Origin: Opitutus sp. GAS368 | GTDB lineage: Bacteria > Verrucomicrobiota > Verrucomicrobiia > Opitutales > Opitutaceae | Assembly (NCBI RefSeq): GCF_900104925.1 | Contig: NZ_LT629735.1 | Location: 1,334,291-1,398,290 of the forward strand | Direction of reading: 5' to 3' | Length of the DNA stretch: 64,000 bases | Shown: positions 1 through 8,430 of the stretch, piece by piece | Layout: the number at the start of each line of letters is the position of its first letter | Numbering within the stretch: the first letter of the stretch is position 1 | Position numbers and translations under genes: made by a program | Notes under the pieces: model-generated | Databases searched by the model: none | What the model saw: the letters and a program-made list of their open reading frames with translations, nothing else | Told to the model about the DNA's origin: nothing

Positions 1-276
1 GAAGTGCTGCATTTCGATTACGCCGCGATCACGCGCGGCCCGCTGGTTTATGCCACCGGCCTGATCGATGGTTTCAAGAGCGAGGAGACCATCCGCCTGC
101 CGTCCAAGCCCGAGGCGGCGCTCGAGCTGCTCGACCCACCCGCGGGCAGCGAGGCCCGGGCCGTGCGGCTCAACCTCGGCTATCGGCCCCCTCTGACCTT
201 CAGTCCGTATTTCGAGGCGGGGGGGCGGGCCGATGGCGCCTGGCGCCTCACCTGGCTGCAAATCGCCCCCGGGTAA
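1..276 (+). CDS. C-terminal end of a GH127-like (DUF1680) glycoside hydrolase, partial
   Basis: The reading frame is open at the left edge, so only the last 91 codons are present. The stretch ITRGPLVYATGLIDGF resembles the RGPLVYA segment near the C-terminus of GH127/DUF1680 proteins (beta-L-arabinofuranosidase type), which precedes the terminal beta-sandwich. No catalytic residue lies in this part. It reads toward the ribokinase-like gene, which is on the other strand. The next genes also concern sugars, which fits a carbohydrate locus extending left of the window. The family call rests on one short motif, so another glycosidase with a similar tail remains possible. Confidence 0.5.
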   Translation, partial: EVLHFDYAAITRGPLVYATGLIDGFKSEETIRLPSKPEAALELLDPPAGSEARAVRLNLGYRPPLTFSPYFEAGGRADGAWRLTWLQIAPG

Positions 277-294
277 GCTGGCCGCGGGCGGTCT

Positions 295-1260
295 TCAGGC
301 CGCCCCGGTCTTCCGTAGGAAACGCTGCAGCTCGGACCGGGTCGGCATCGCAAAAGCGGCACCGGGCTTGGTGATCGACAGCGCCGCCACCGCCGTGCCA
401 AGGCGGGCCGCCGCGACGACCTCCCCCTTGTGGCGGACCAACCCCGCCGCGAAACCGCCGCAAAACGCGTCGCCCGCGCCGGTCGTGTCCACGACCCGCA
501 TGCCCCGGTGGGCCGGGATGAAATGATGGCCGCTCCGCTCCGAGATGAAGCAGCCCCGGCGGCCGAGGGTCACGATGAGCGTTGGCACGCCAAGCTGGCG
601 GCACAATCCGTGCAGCGCTTCGCGGGGCATGGCCTGCAGCGCCCGTTCATCGAAGCCGCGCCGGCGGATGCCCGGCAAGGCCCGGACCAGCGCCACAAAT
701 TCGCTTTCATTCGGAATCAGGATGTCGACATGCCGCAGCAGCGCGGGGCCAAAATCAGTCCGCATCGGCGCCGGATTCAAAATGGTCGTCACCCCCGCCT
801 GCCGCGCGACCCGGAGCACATGGGCCGTGGTCGCGAGGTTTGATTCCAGCTGGGTCACCACCACCCGGGCCTTGGCCAGCAGCGACCGCGGCACATCGGC
901 CGGGGCCAGCGCGGCGTTGGCGCCCGGCTCGATCACAATCTGGTTCTGGCCCTCGCGGTTGAGCAGGATCACCGCGGTACCCGTGGATTGGCCGGCCTTG
1001 AGGACCAGGTGACAGCCGATTTTTTCCCGCCGGTAGAAGGCCGTCACCTGGCCGGCGAACCCATCCCGGCCCATGGCGCCGATGAAGACGGTTTTCATCC
1101 CCGTCCGGCCGCACGCGATGGCCTGGTTGGATCCCTTGCCGCCCTGCCCGCCGGCCAGCCGGGCCATGATCGTCTCCCCCGCCCGGGGAAATTCCGCGCA
1201 GGCAAAGGTCAGGTCCTGCATGATGCTGCCGACGACGACGACCTGGGGTGAAGGAGGCAT
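295..1260 (-). CDS. rbsK: Ribokinase-like PfkB family sugar kinase
   Basis: An ATP-dependent sugar kinase of about 321 residues, the usual ribokinase length. The N-terminal substrate motif GGQGGKGSNQA and the C-terminal DTTGAGDAF signature, with its catalytic Asp and anion-hole GAGD, are both intact. The start at 1260 is chosen because the family begins at VVVVGSIMQD and an AGGAGG-like purine run (GCCTCCTTC on the plus strand) sits just upstream; a longer frame to 1332 adds a Pro/Arg-rich stretch unlike the family. An 18-bp palindromic LacI-type operator lies about 70 bases upstream, between this gene and the repressor gene. Ribose is the default substrate, but the glycoside-hydrolase neighbourhood leaves another pentose or hexose possible. 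Confidence 0.88.
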   Translation of the reverse strand: MPPSPQVVVVGSIMQDLTFACAEFPRAGETIMARLAGGQGGKGSNQAIACGRTGMKTVFIGAMGRDGFAGQVTAFYRREKIGCHLVLKAGQSTGTAVILLNREGQNQIVIEPGANAALAPADVPRSLLAKARVVVTQLESNLATTAHVLRVARQAGVTTILNPAPMRTDFGPALLRHVDILIPNESEFVALVRALPGIRRRGFDERALQAMPREALHGLCRQLGVPTLIVTLGRRGCFISERSGHHFIPAHRGMRVVDTTGAGDAFCGGFAAGLVRHKGEVVAAARLGTAVAALSITKPGAAFAMPTRSELQRFLRKTGAA

Positions 1261-1329
1261 GGAAAGCGGAAGAGGGGCTGCGCGGGGGCCGGGGGGCTTG
1301 CGCGATTCAGGGCAAAAGGGGTGCAACGT

Positions 1330-1347
1330 CATGCAAACGTTTGCATG
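1330..1347. promoter_or_regulatory. LacI-family operator upstream of the sugar kinase
   Basis: CATGCAAACGTTTGCATG is a perfect 18-bp palindrome with the central CG step typical of LacI/GalR operators. Its core GCAAACGTTTGC recurs at 2491-2502 on the other side of the repressor gene. It lies 70 bases upstream of the kinase start and 33 bases beyond the end of the repressor gene, where it could block kinase transcription. Confidence 0.85.
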
Positions 1348-1379
1348 TGCGTTGCGTCAAGCGAAACCTTTCCGGGCGC

Positions 1380-2384
1380 TCAGCAGGACTTCCGGATGAT
1401 CAGCTCGGGCATGAGCTTGAGGCTTGTGGCCGGACGCTTGGCATCCTCGATGCGCTTCAGCAGCAGTTCGGCCGCATACTTGCCCACCTCGTAGGCCGGC
1501 TGGCGGACGACGGTGAGCGGCGGGTTGAACACGCTCGACAGCGGCAGCTCATCAAAGCCCACGATGCCGACCTGCTTGGGAATCTTCAGGCCGCGCGCGG
1601 CAATGGCCTCGAGCGCCCCGGCCGTCATCAGGCCGTTGCACGCAAACAGCGCCGTGGGCGGATCGGCGAGCGAGAGGAGTTCGTGCGCCAGGGTTTGCCC
1701 GCTCTCCTGCTTGAAGTCGCCGAAGCGGATCAGCTCCGCCTTGATCGGCAGCCCGGCCTGGGTGTGCGCGTCCTTGTAGCCGCGCAGGCGCTCCCGTCCC
1801 GTCGAGGAATCCGCGGGGCCGCCAATCAGGCCGATGCGCTTGTGCCCCTGGGCGATGATGTGCTCGACCGCCTTCAGGGCGCCCGTGTGGTTGTCCACCT
1901 CCACCTTGTCGAGGTTTCCGCTCGAGAGACTGCGGTCGACGCAGACCACCGGGATGCCGTTGCGCACCACCTGCAGCACCGCGGGATCATTCTCATGGAT
2001 CGGCGGCAGGATGATGCCATCCACGGACTCCGACTGCAGCACGTCCAGGTAAAAGCGCTCCTTGGCCTCGTCCTCATCATAATTGCAGAGCAGCAGGGCG
2101 AAGTTGTTCTTGTAGGCCACGTCCTCGACGCCCCGCGCCAGATCGGCAAAAAAACTGTTCTGGATGTTCGGGATGATCAGACCGAGCAGATGGCTGCTGC
2201 CCTCCTGGGTGCGCAGCCGGCGCGCAACCCGGTTGGGCTTGTAGCCCAGCTCCCGCATGGCCTTGAGCACGCGCGCCTGGGTTTCGGAGCCGATCTTGCC
2301 CGTCTGGTTGATCGTGCGCGAGACGGTCGAGATGTTCACCTTCGCCCGGCGGGCCACGTCGATCAGGCTGGCGGGTTTTTTCAT
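1380..2384 (-). CDS. LacI/GalR-family transcriptional repressor
   Basis: A 334-residue regulator of normal family length. The N-terminus holds the LacI helix-turn-helix (SLIDVARRAKVNISTVSRTI) and the hinge helix (YKPNRVARRL), which bind palindromes with a central CG. The rest is a periplasmic-binding-protein-like effector domain (LGLIIPNIQNSFFADLARG, later VGIVGFDELPLSSVF). The start at 2384 (MKKPASLIDVA) is the family-like one; 24 upstream codons in frame are Arg/Pro rich. Matching palindromes lie on both sides of the gene, so it probably represses the kinase, itself and the divergent five-gene run. The inducer is probably a sugar or sugar phosphate released by those enzymes, but the sequence does not say which. 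Confidence 0.93.
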   Translation of the reverse strand: MKKPASLIDVARRAKVNISTVSRTINQTGKIGSETQARVLKAMRELGYKPNRVARRLRTQEGSSHLLGLIIPNIQNSFFADLARGVEDVAYKNNFALLLCNYDEDEAKERFYLDVLQSESVDGIILPPIHENDPAVLQVVRNGIPVVCVDRSLSSGNLDKVEVDNHTGALKAVEHIIAQGHKRIGLIGGPADSSTGRERLRGYKDAHTQAGLPIKAELIRFGDFKQESGQTLAHELLSLADPPTALFACNGLMTAGALEAIAARGLKIPKQVGIVGFDELPLSSVFNPPLTVVRQPAYEVGKYAAELLLKRIEDAKRPATSLKLMPELIIRKSC

Positions 2385-2489
2385 GGGGACGGGAAGGCGG
2401 GCGCGGGTCCGGCGGGGACGAGACGTCACGTTGCGCGCAACGCCCGCCCCAGGCAAGGCACGATTTTGATAGACAGACCGCGCAGTCTA

Positions 2490-2503
2490 CGCAAACGTTT
2501 GCG
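2490..2503. promoter_or_regulatory. LacI-family operator in the divergent promoter region
   Basis: CGCAAACGTTTGCG is a perfect 14-bp palindrome sharing the 12-base core GCAAACGTTTGC with the operator at 1330-1347. It lies 106 bases upstream of the repressor start and 102 bases upstream of the divergent gene at 2605, so one bound repressor could control both directions. Confidence 0.85.
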
Positions 2504-2604
2504 CTAGTTCTCTCGCTCCGCCCCTCGCCCGCGCCCGACCCCACTTTCGTCATGTTCTCCCCCGCAAACTCTGCCAAGGTGTCCGGTGTCACCCCCTTTC
2601 CCGC

Positions 2605-4761
2605 ATGAGCGAACCGCAACGCGCCCCGTCGGCCCAGACCACCGAGTTTCAACTGTCGCACGCCCGCAACGGCCCGCACCTCCCGCTCCCGGGCAGCGTG
2701 CCGGGCTGGCCGTTCCAGAACATCGGCCATTGGCGGATCGACGTGAACCGCCGCGCCGAGACCTGGCGGCGCGATTTCCGCGAGTGGCGCCACGAGCACC
2801 TCACCCGCATGGGCTACAGCGGGGCGAACTACGAGCGGGCGGAGTTCCGCTGGGCGCAGCGCAACTTCGTCCACGCCCAGATGATGGTCGAGGACCGGTA
2901 TTTCTACGACCCGGTGGCCGGGAAATACACCGTGGACAAGTATCTCGACGACCTCGAACGCCGTTTCGGCGGCATCGACAGCGTGCTCATCTGGTATGTT
3001 TACCCCAACATCGGCATCGATGACCGCAACCAGACTGCGCTGGCCTCGGACCTGCCCGGCGGGCTCGCCGGCCTTAAACAGGCTGTCGCTGATTTTCAGC
3101 GCCGCGGCGTCAGGGTCTTCATCCCCACCATGGCCTGGGACAACGGCACGCAACCGGCCGGCCGGTCCGATTGGGAAGCGGTCGTGCGCCTCGCCCAGGC
3201 GATCGGAGCCGACGGCGTCAACGGCGACACCTACAGCGGTGTGCCGCGTGCTTTTCTCGAGACGGCCGACCAGCTCGGTCATCCGCTCGTGTTTCAGCCC
3301 GAGGCCGTGCCGCTGTCGGACGAAGCCCTGATGTGGAATCTCCAGAGCTGGGGCAAGCTCCTCCCGACCGAAGTCATTCTCCCCGTCAGCAAGTTGAAGT
3401 GGCTTGAGCCGCGCCATATGAGCAACACCGAGAACCGGTGGGGCCGCGACCGCACGAACGACTTTCATTACATCTTCTTCAACGGTTCCGGCTACAACGC
3501 CTGGGAGAACATCTGGGGTGTCTGGAACCAGTTCACCCCGCGTGATGGTGCCGCGCTCCAGCGCATCGCGCACCTCTACCGGCAGTTCCCCGACCTGCTC
3601 GTGAGTCTCGAGTGGGAGCCTTACGCGCACACGCTGCAAGCCGGCGTCTTTGCGTCGATGTTCCCCGGCCCGGGCCAGATTCTTTGGACGGTCGTCAACC
3701 GCTACGACTATGACCTGGCGGGGGACCAGCTGCTGGTCGCCCATCAGGCCGGCCGCCGCTACTACGACGTGTGGAACGGAGCCGAACTCACCCCGCGCCT
3801 GACCGACGGCAAGGCCACGCTCGCCTTCCCGCTGGAGAACCGCGGCTTCGGTGCCGTGCTCGGCGTTGAGGCCGGCGTGCATCCCGCCGGCTTGGACGCT
3901 TACCTGGCGCGCCGGCGCGCGCTTACCGCCGCGCCGCTCCAATCCCTTTCCGCCCAATGGCGGGCCGCGCCGCAGCAGATCGTGCCCATCGCCCCGACCA
4001 AGCCGGCCGCCGCCGCACCCGCGGGCATGGTGACGATCCCCGCCGGCGAATTCGATTTCAAGGTCACGGGCATCGAAATCGAGGGTTTCACCTGGGAGGG
4101 CCTCGACTTCCAATATCCGTGGGAACCCTCCGCCCGCCGTGCCCACCGGCACCGGATGGCCGTGAAGTCATTCCACATCGACCGCCACCCGGTCACCAAC
4201 GCCGACTACAAGAAGTTCACCGATGCAACCGGCTACCAGCCGAAGGACGCGCACCACTTTCTCCGCGACTGGAAAAACGGCGCACCGCAGGCGGGATGGG
4301 AAAAGAAGCCGGTCACGTGGGTCTCGCTCGAGGACGCCCGGGCCTATGCGGCATGGGCCGGCAAGCGCCTGCCGCACGAATGGGAATGGCATTACGCCGC
4401 GCAGGGCACCGACGGCCGCCTCTATCCGTGGGGCAACGACTGGAATACCGCGAACCTGCCCCAGCCCAATCGCGGCCGCACCCTGCTGCCGCCCGCTGAC
4501 GTCGACGCGCACCCCGGCGGCGCCAGCCCGTTTGGCGTGATGGATTTGGTCGGCAACGTCTGGCAGTGGACCGATGAGTTCATGGACGAGCACACCCGCG
4601 CGGCGGCGCTCCGCGGCGGCAGCGCTTACCAACCGCAGACCTCGCACTGGTATTTCCCGCAGGCCTACCAGCTCGACCAGCACGGCAAATACCTGCTGAT
4701 GTCCCCCGGCAAGGACCGCAGCGGCATGCTCGGCTTCCGCTGCGTGGTCGACGCCGGTTGA
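2605..4761 (+). CDS. TIM-barrel-like glycosidase domain fused to a SUMF1/FGE-like domain
   Basis: A 718-residue protein without a signal peptide. Residues about 25-450 look like a hydrolase barrel followed by a small beta domain, with strand-end motifs DSVLIWYVYPNIG, GVRVFIPTMAWDNG and IGADGVNGDTY. Residues about 470-718 are a formylglycine-generating-enzyme-type (SUMF1) domain: MVTIPAGEF, FHIDRHPVTNADYKKF, VTWVSLEDARAYAAWAGKRL, LYPWGN, GNVWQWT and the closing GFRC. True FGE enzymes use two cysteines. This protein has only one in its whole length, the Cys of GFRC, and its usual upstream partner is missing. Sulfatase activation is therefore unlikely, and a carbohydrate-binding or other catalytic role is as plausible. 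It is the first gene of the run under the operator at 2490. Confidence 0.8.
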   Translation: MSEPQRAPSAQTTEFQLSHARNGPHLPLPGSVPGWPFQNIGHWRIDVNRRAETWRRDFREWRHEHLTRMGYSGANYERAEFRWAQRNFVHAQMMVEDRYFYDPVAGKYTVDKYLDDLERRFGGIDSVLIWYVYPNIGIDDRNQTALASDLPGGLAGLKQAVADFQRRGVRVFIPTMAWDNGTQPAGRSDWEAVVRLAQAIGADGVNGDTYSGVPRAFLETADQLGHPLVFQPEAVPLSDEALMWNLQSWGKLLPTEVILPVSKLKWLEPRHMSNTENRWGRDRTNDFHYIFFNGSGYNAWENIWGVWNQFTPRDGAALQRIAHLYRQFPDLLVSLEWEPYAHTLQAGVFASMFPGPGQILWTVVNRYDYDLAGDQLLVAHQAGRRYYDVWNGAELTPRLTDGKATLAFPLENRGFGAVLGVEAGVHPAGLDAYLARRRALTAAPLQSLSAQWRAAPQQIVPIAPTKPAAAAPAGMVTIPAGEFDFKVTGIEIEGFTWEGLDFQYPWEPSARRAHRHRMAVKSFHIDRHPVTNADYKKFTDATGYQPKDAHHFLRDWKNGAPQAGWEKKPVTWVSLEDARAYAAWAGKRLPHEWEWHYAAQGTDGRLYPWGNDWNTANLPQPNRGRTLLPPADVDAHPGGASPFGVMDLVGNVWQWTDEFMDEHTRAAALRGGSAYQPQTSHWYFPQAYQLDQHGKYLLMSPGKDRSGMLGFRCVVDAG

Positions 4762-4793
4762 ATCCCGCCCGTTCCTGCCCACAACCCCACCCC

Positions 4794-6317
4794 ATGAAAG
4801 CCAACCGCGGTTTGCCGGTCCCTGCCGTCCTTGCCTTGCTGAGCGCCGTCACCGGCCTCGCGCAACCCGCCCCCCACCCGAGCCCGGCCGATACCGGCCG
4901 CGGCAATTTGCCGGCCCGCTGGTGGGAAAAGGCCTCGGCCAGCCGGTATTTCGTCCTCAGCCCGAGTCAGAAGGATCGCGAGCTGCTTCCGATCCAGGAT
5001 GTGGCCCGCACGACCGCCCTGCTCGAGCAAGTGCACGCCCAGGGATTTTCCGCCATCCACATCGTCTCGCCCGCGGACGGCGGTGTCAGCTTCGGCGGAC
5101 TCGACACCAAGAATCACTACGCCATCCGCGCCGATGCGGGTAACATGGATGATTTCCGCCGGCTGGTGCAGATCGCTCATGCGAATGGCCTGGCCGTGGC
5201 CATCTCCTACAACCTCGGTTACATCAGCACGGACGCCCCCGCGTGGCTGAAGGCCTGCGATGACGTCCGCGAGGGGCGCAGCAGCCCCGAGGCCCACTGG
5301 TTCGTCTGGGGTGAAAGCGGCGACGCCCCTCCGCCTCCCCAGAACATCTTCTTCAACCCGCCCGGCCGTGGCTTCTGGGAATACAGCGCCCGGGCCAAGA
5401 AACACTACTGGACCCGCTGGGGCGGGGCGGACGGTCATGATGTCGACGTCCGGTTTCCCCAATATGACTGGTCGAGTCCGGAATTTCTGCAGGAAGCGGA
5501 GCGTATCGTCCGCTTCTGGATGAACACCGGCATCGACGGCATCATGATGGACGCGGTCAACTGGAACAGCAACAGCGACTGGCAGAAGAACCGCCGGCAG
5601 ATCACCAACGTCATGGCCTCCTACGGCAACGTCTGGATCCAAGGCGAGGGCGCGGGCGGATTTGGCGAGGACCCGGTGCCCTGGATCGAGGAAGGCGGCT
5701 GGAACAGCGTCGAGGATTACGGCCTTGGCACGTGGTGGGTGGCCGGCAGCCATGTGATCGTGAAGGGATTCCAGGCCGGCGATCCACACCCGATCGAGAC
5801 GGCGCTCCGCAACTCCCACGACCGCGTGGTACAGGCCGGCGGCATCCTCTTTGCCTCGGCGCTCCTGTTCCAGGACCCGGCCGCCCCCACGCGACGCGAG
5901 GCGCCGCACCTCGCCTTCGCCACACAAATCGGCCTCGGCGACCTGATCGGCTACGACCGGCGCGACATGAAGGTCGAGCCCGACGGCGAACTGCAGTGGC
6001 TGCTGCGCCTGAAGCGCGACCACCCGGCCTTGCAGCAGACCGGCAGCCGTCGCCCGGTGCCGACCAATGCCGACGACAAATACTACGCCTTTCTCCGCAC
6101 GGCTCCGGGAGGCGGCGAACGGGTGCTCGTCGTGCTCAATTTCCAGCGCGGTTTCCAAAAAATCGAGGTGAATCTCAGCGGCCTTGATACGGGCGGGCTG
6201 GTCGAGCTGAAGACCGGCGAGGCATTGCCCCCCGCCGGCATCCTGCGGATGGGACTCTACAGCTACGGATATCGCTTCTACTTGGTGAAGCCGCCGGTTA
6301 AACCCGCGGGCAAGTAA
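4794..6317 (+). CDS. Secreted GH13-like (alpha-amylase superfamily) protein
   Basis: A 507-residue exported protein. A hydrophobic signal segment (VPAVLALLSAVTGLAQ) follows the start at 4794; the frame opens 12 codons earlier but that part is not signal-like. The centre resembles the alpha-amylase barrel: GIDGIMMDAVNW puts an Asp at about residue 253 at the nucleophile position, and WIQGEGAGG puts a Glu at about 285 at the acid position. The C-terminal part (ERVLVVLNFQ onward) looks like the amylase beta domain. The usual region I His (NH) is not obvious, so substrate and activity are uncertain. It begins 32 bases after the SUMF1 fusion gene and probably shares its transcript, acting in the periplasm on an oligosaccharide. 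Confidence 0.8.
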   Translation: MKANRGLPVPAVLALLSAVTGLAQPAPHPSPADTGRGNLPARWWEKASASRYFVLSPSQKDRELLPIQDVARTTALLEQVHAQGFSAIHIVSPADGGVSFGGLDTKNHYAIRADAGNMDDFRRLVQIAHANGLAVAISYNLGYISTDAPAWLKACDDVREGRSSPEAHWFVWGESGDAPPPPQNIFFNPPGRGFWEYSARAKKHYWTRWGGADGHDVDVRFPQYDWSSPEFLQEAERIVRFWMNTGIDGIMMDAVNWNSNSDWQKNRRQITNVMASYGNVWIQGEGAGGFGEDPVPWIEEGGWNSVEDYGLGTWWVAGSHVIVKGFQAGDPHPIETALRNSHDRVVQAGGILFASALLFQDPAAPTRREAPHLAFATQIGLGDLIGYDRRDMKVEPDGELQWLLRLKRDHPALQQTGSRRPVPTNADDKYYAFLRTAPGGGERVLVVLNFQRGFQKIEVNLSGLDTGGLVELKTGEALPPAGILRMGLYSYGYRFYLVKPPVKPAGK

Positions 6318-6330
6318 TCCCACTCCCGTC

Positions 6331-7179
6331 ATGCGCAGCAAGCTCTTCGTCCCCGGCTCCCGCCCAGAACTTTTTCCGAAGGCCCTCGCGAGCCAGGCGG
6401 ACAGCCTGGCGTTCGACCTGGAGGACGCCGTGCTGGAGGCGGCCAAACCCGAGGCGCGCCGTCTCATCGGCCAAGCCCTGCAGTCGGCCGAGTTCATTGC
6501 GTCCAAGAAAATCCTGATGGTGCGCGTCAACGGCCTCACGACGCCGCATTTCGCGGCGGATCTCGCCGCCGTGGTCGGGCCGAGGCTCGACCTGGTCAAT
6601 CTGCCCAAGGTGGAATCAGCCGACGACATCCGCGTGGCGGCCCAAACCCTCGCCCGCCTCGAGGCGGCGCGCGGCCTGACCCGCCCCATCGGCATCCTCG
6701 CCAATGTCGAATCACCCCGCGGGCTCCGCCTGGCCGCCGAGATCGCGGGCGCCGATCCGCGCGTCACCGGCCTGCAGGTCGGTTTTGCCGACCTGCTGGA
6801 ACCGCTCGGCATCGACCGCACCGACACGGCGGCCATCCACCACCTTCAGCTGGCGGTGCGCCTGGCCGCCGGCGAGGCCGGCATCTGGGCCTGCGATGCC
6901 GCCTATGCGAACATCAAGGACACCGAGGGTTTCCGGGCCGAAGCCCTCGCGGCCAAACGCCTCGGCTATATTGGCAAGTCCTGCATCCACCCGAGCCAGA
7001 TTGCCCCGGCCAATGAAATCTTCCGGCCCACGGCGGAGGAAATCGCCTTCGCGCACCGTGTGGTCGAGGCTGCGGGAAAAGCGACCGCCGGCGCCTTCAC
7101 CGTCGACGGACGGATGATCGATGCGCCTTTCCTCAAGCGCGCCCACGCCGTCCTCGCCATCGCGCGCCAGCTCGCCTGA
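6331..7179 (+). CDS. CitE-like HpcH/HpaI family lyase (citramalyl-/malyl-CoA lyase type)
   Basis: A 282-residue cytoplasmic enzyme of the CitE family, metal-dependent aldol lyases that split 3-hydroxyacyl-CoAs such as malyl-CoA or citramalyl-CoA. Recognisable elements are SKLFVPGSRPELFPKA, the early acidic motif AFDLEDAV, ILMVRVNGL, the metal-site region ANVESPRGL and GKSCIHPSQI near the end. No citD or citF lies near, so it is not the beta subunit of citrate lyase itself. The gene after it encodes a CoA-transferase, so the pair could activate an organic acid and cleave it. It sits 13 bases after the GH13-like gene, an unusual partner for such a lyase. Confidence 0.88.
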   Translation: MRSKLFVPGSRPELFPKALASQADSLAFDLEDAVLEAAKPEARRLIGQALQSAEFIASKKILMVRVNGLTTPHFAADLAAVVGPRLDLVNLPKVESADDIRVAAQTLARLEAARGLTRPIGILANVESPRGLRLAAEIAGADPRVTGLQVGFADLLEPLGIDRTDTAAIHHLQLAVRLAAGEAGIWACDAAYANIKDTEGFRAEALAAKRLGYIGKSCIHPSQIAPANEIFRPTAEEIAFAHRVVEAAGKATAGAFTVDGRMIDAPFLKRAHAVLAIARQLA

Positions 7180-7188
7180 TTTCCTCGT

Positions 7189-8430
7189 ATGCCCCTGAAA
7201 AAGCGCGACTATGATCCCGGCGCCCGCGGCCCGCTGCAGGGCATCCGCGTGCTCGACCTGTCGCGCCTGTTCGCCGGCAACGTGTTGACCCAGATCCTCG
7301 GCGACTATGGCGCCGAGATTATCAAGGTCGAACCACCCGAGGGCGATTCCCTCCGGGCCTGGCAGACCAACGGCGTGTCGACGCACTGGAAGATCTATTC
7401 CCGCAACAAAAAGAGCCTCGCCCTCGACCTGCGCAAACCCGAGGCCATCGACCTGATCCGCCGGCTGGTTTCCTCCGCCACGCTCTTCATCGAGAGCTTC
7501 CGCCCCGGCGTCCTCGAAAAGATGGGACTCGCGCCCGCCGACCTCCTCCAGCTCAACCCGCGGCTGGTGATCGTCCGCATCTCGGGCTGGGGCCAGGACG
7601 GGCCTTACAGCCAACGCCCCGGTTTTGGCACCATCATCGAGGGTATGTCGGGCTTCGCCTCCTTCAACGGCTTCGCCGATCGCGAACCCGTGCTGCCCCC
7701 CATGTATCTCGCCGATGGCGTCGCGGGCCTCTACGGCGCCTCGGCCGTCATGATCGCCTTGCGCGAGGTGGAGAAAAACGGCGGCCGCGGCCAGGTCATC
7801 GACCTGCCTCTGCTCGATCCGCTGTTTGCCATCCTCAGCCCTCAGGCCGCCAACTACCGTCTGACCGGCCAGATCAAGCTCCGGACCGGCAGCCGCTCGA
7901 CCAACTCCGCCCCGCGCAACGTCTACCGCTGCGCGGACGGCAAGCATGTCGCCGTGTCGGGCTCCACGCAGGGCATGGCCGAGCGCCTGTTCCGCGCCAT
8001 TGGCTGCGCCGACCTCAACGACGATCCGCGCTTCCGCACCAACGCCGATCGCCTGAAACACGTCGATGAGCTCGACGCCATCATCGGCGCCTTCATCGCC
8101 CGGCATACGCAGGCGGAGAACGTCGCCTTCTTCGAGAAGGCGGAGGTCACCGTCGGGCCGATCTACGACGTCACGCAGATCCTCGCGGACCCCCACTTCA
8201 TCCAGCGCGAGATTGTCGCCGACTACCCCGACCCGGAAACGACGACGCTGCCGATGCACCATGTCGTGCCCCGGTTGCTGGGCACGCCCGGTTCGATCCG
8301 CTCCCGCGCCCCGGACCTGGGCGAGCACAACCGCCCCATTTTGCGGGAAATCGGCGTCGATGACCCGGACTACGCCCGCTTGATTGCCGCCGGGGTGGTC
8401 ATCGAACCCGCCGGAAAAAATGAGCGGTAA
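7189..8430 (+). CDS. Family III CoA-transferase (CaiB/BaiF)
   Basis: A 413-residue CoA-transferase that moves CoA between carboxylic acids. The N-terminal fold signature (GIRVLDLSRLFAGNVLTQIL, GAEIIKVEPPEGD) and RISGWGQDGPYS are typical. The catalytic Asp is probably Asp176 in MYLADGVAGLYGA, aligned with the LAD/LGD Asp of the family. The gene begins 9 bases after the CitE-like lyase gene, and its 3' end overlaps the carrier gene by 11 bases, so the three are likely co-translated. By analogy with itaconate or malate CoA pathways it may form the acyl-CoA that the lyase cleaves; the acid is unknown, and no enoyl-CoA hydratase is nearby. Confidence 0.92.
   Translation: MPLKKRDYDPGARGPLQGIRVLDLSRLFAGNVLTQILGDYGAEIIKVEPPEGDSLRAWQTNGVSTHWKIYSRNKKSLALDLRKPEAIDLIRRLVSSATLFIESFRPGVLEKMGLAPADLLQLNPRLVIVRISGWGQDGPYSQRPGFGTIIEGMSGFASFNGFADREPVLPPMYLADGVAGLYGASAVMIALREVEKNGGRGQVIDLPLLDPLFAILSPQAANYRLTGQIKLRTGSRSTNSAPRNVYRCADGKHVAVSGSTQGMAERLFRAIGCADLNDDPRFRTNADRLKHVDELDAIIGAFIARHTQAENVAFFEKAEVTVGPIYDVTQILADPHFIQREIVADYPDPETTTLPMHHVVPRLLGTPGSIRSRAPDLGEHNRPILREIGVDDPDYARLIAAGVVIEPAGKNER

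Noticed and set aside
2077-4152. Minus-strand open frame of 691 codons opposite the SUMF1 fusion gene
   Set aside because: A shadow frame in GC-rich DNA with no recognisable domain, overlapping the repressor gene.
2605-4761. Sulfatase-activating enzyme call for the SUMF1 fusion
   Set aside because: Only one cysteine exists in the protein and no sulfatase gene is nearby.
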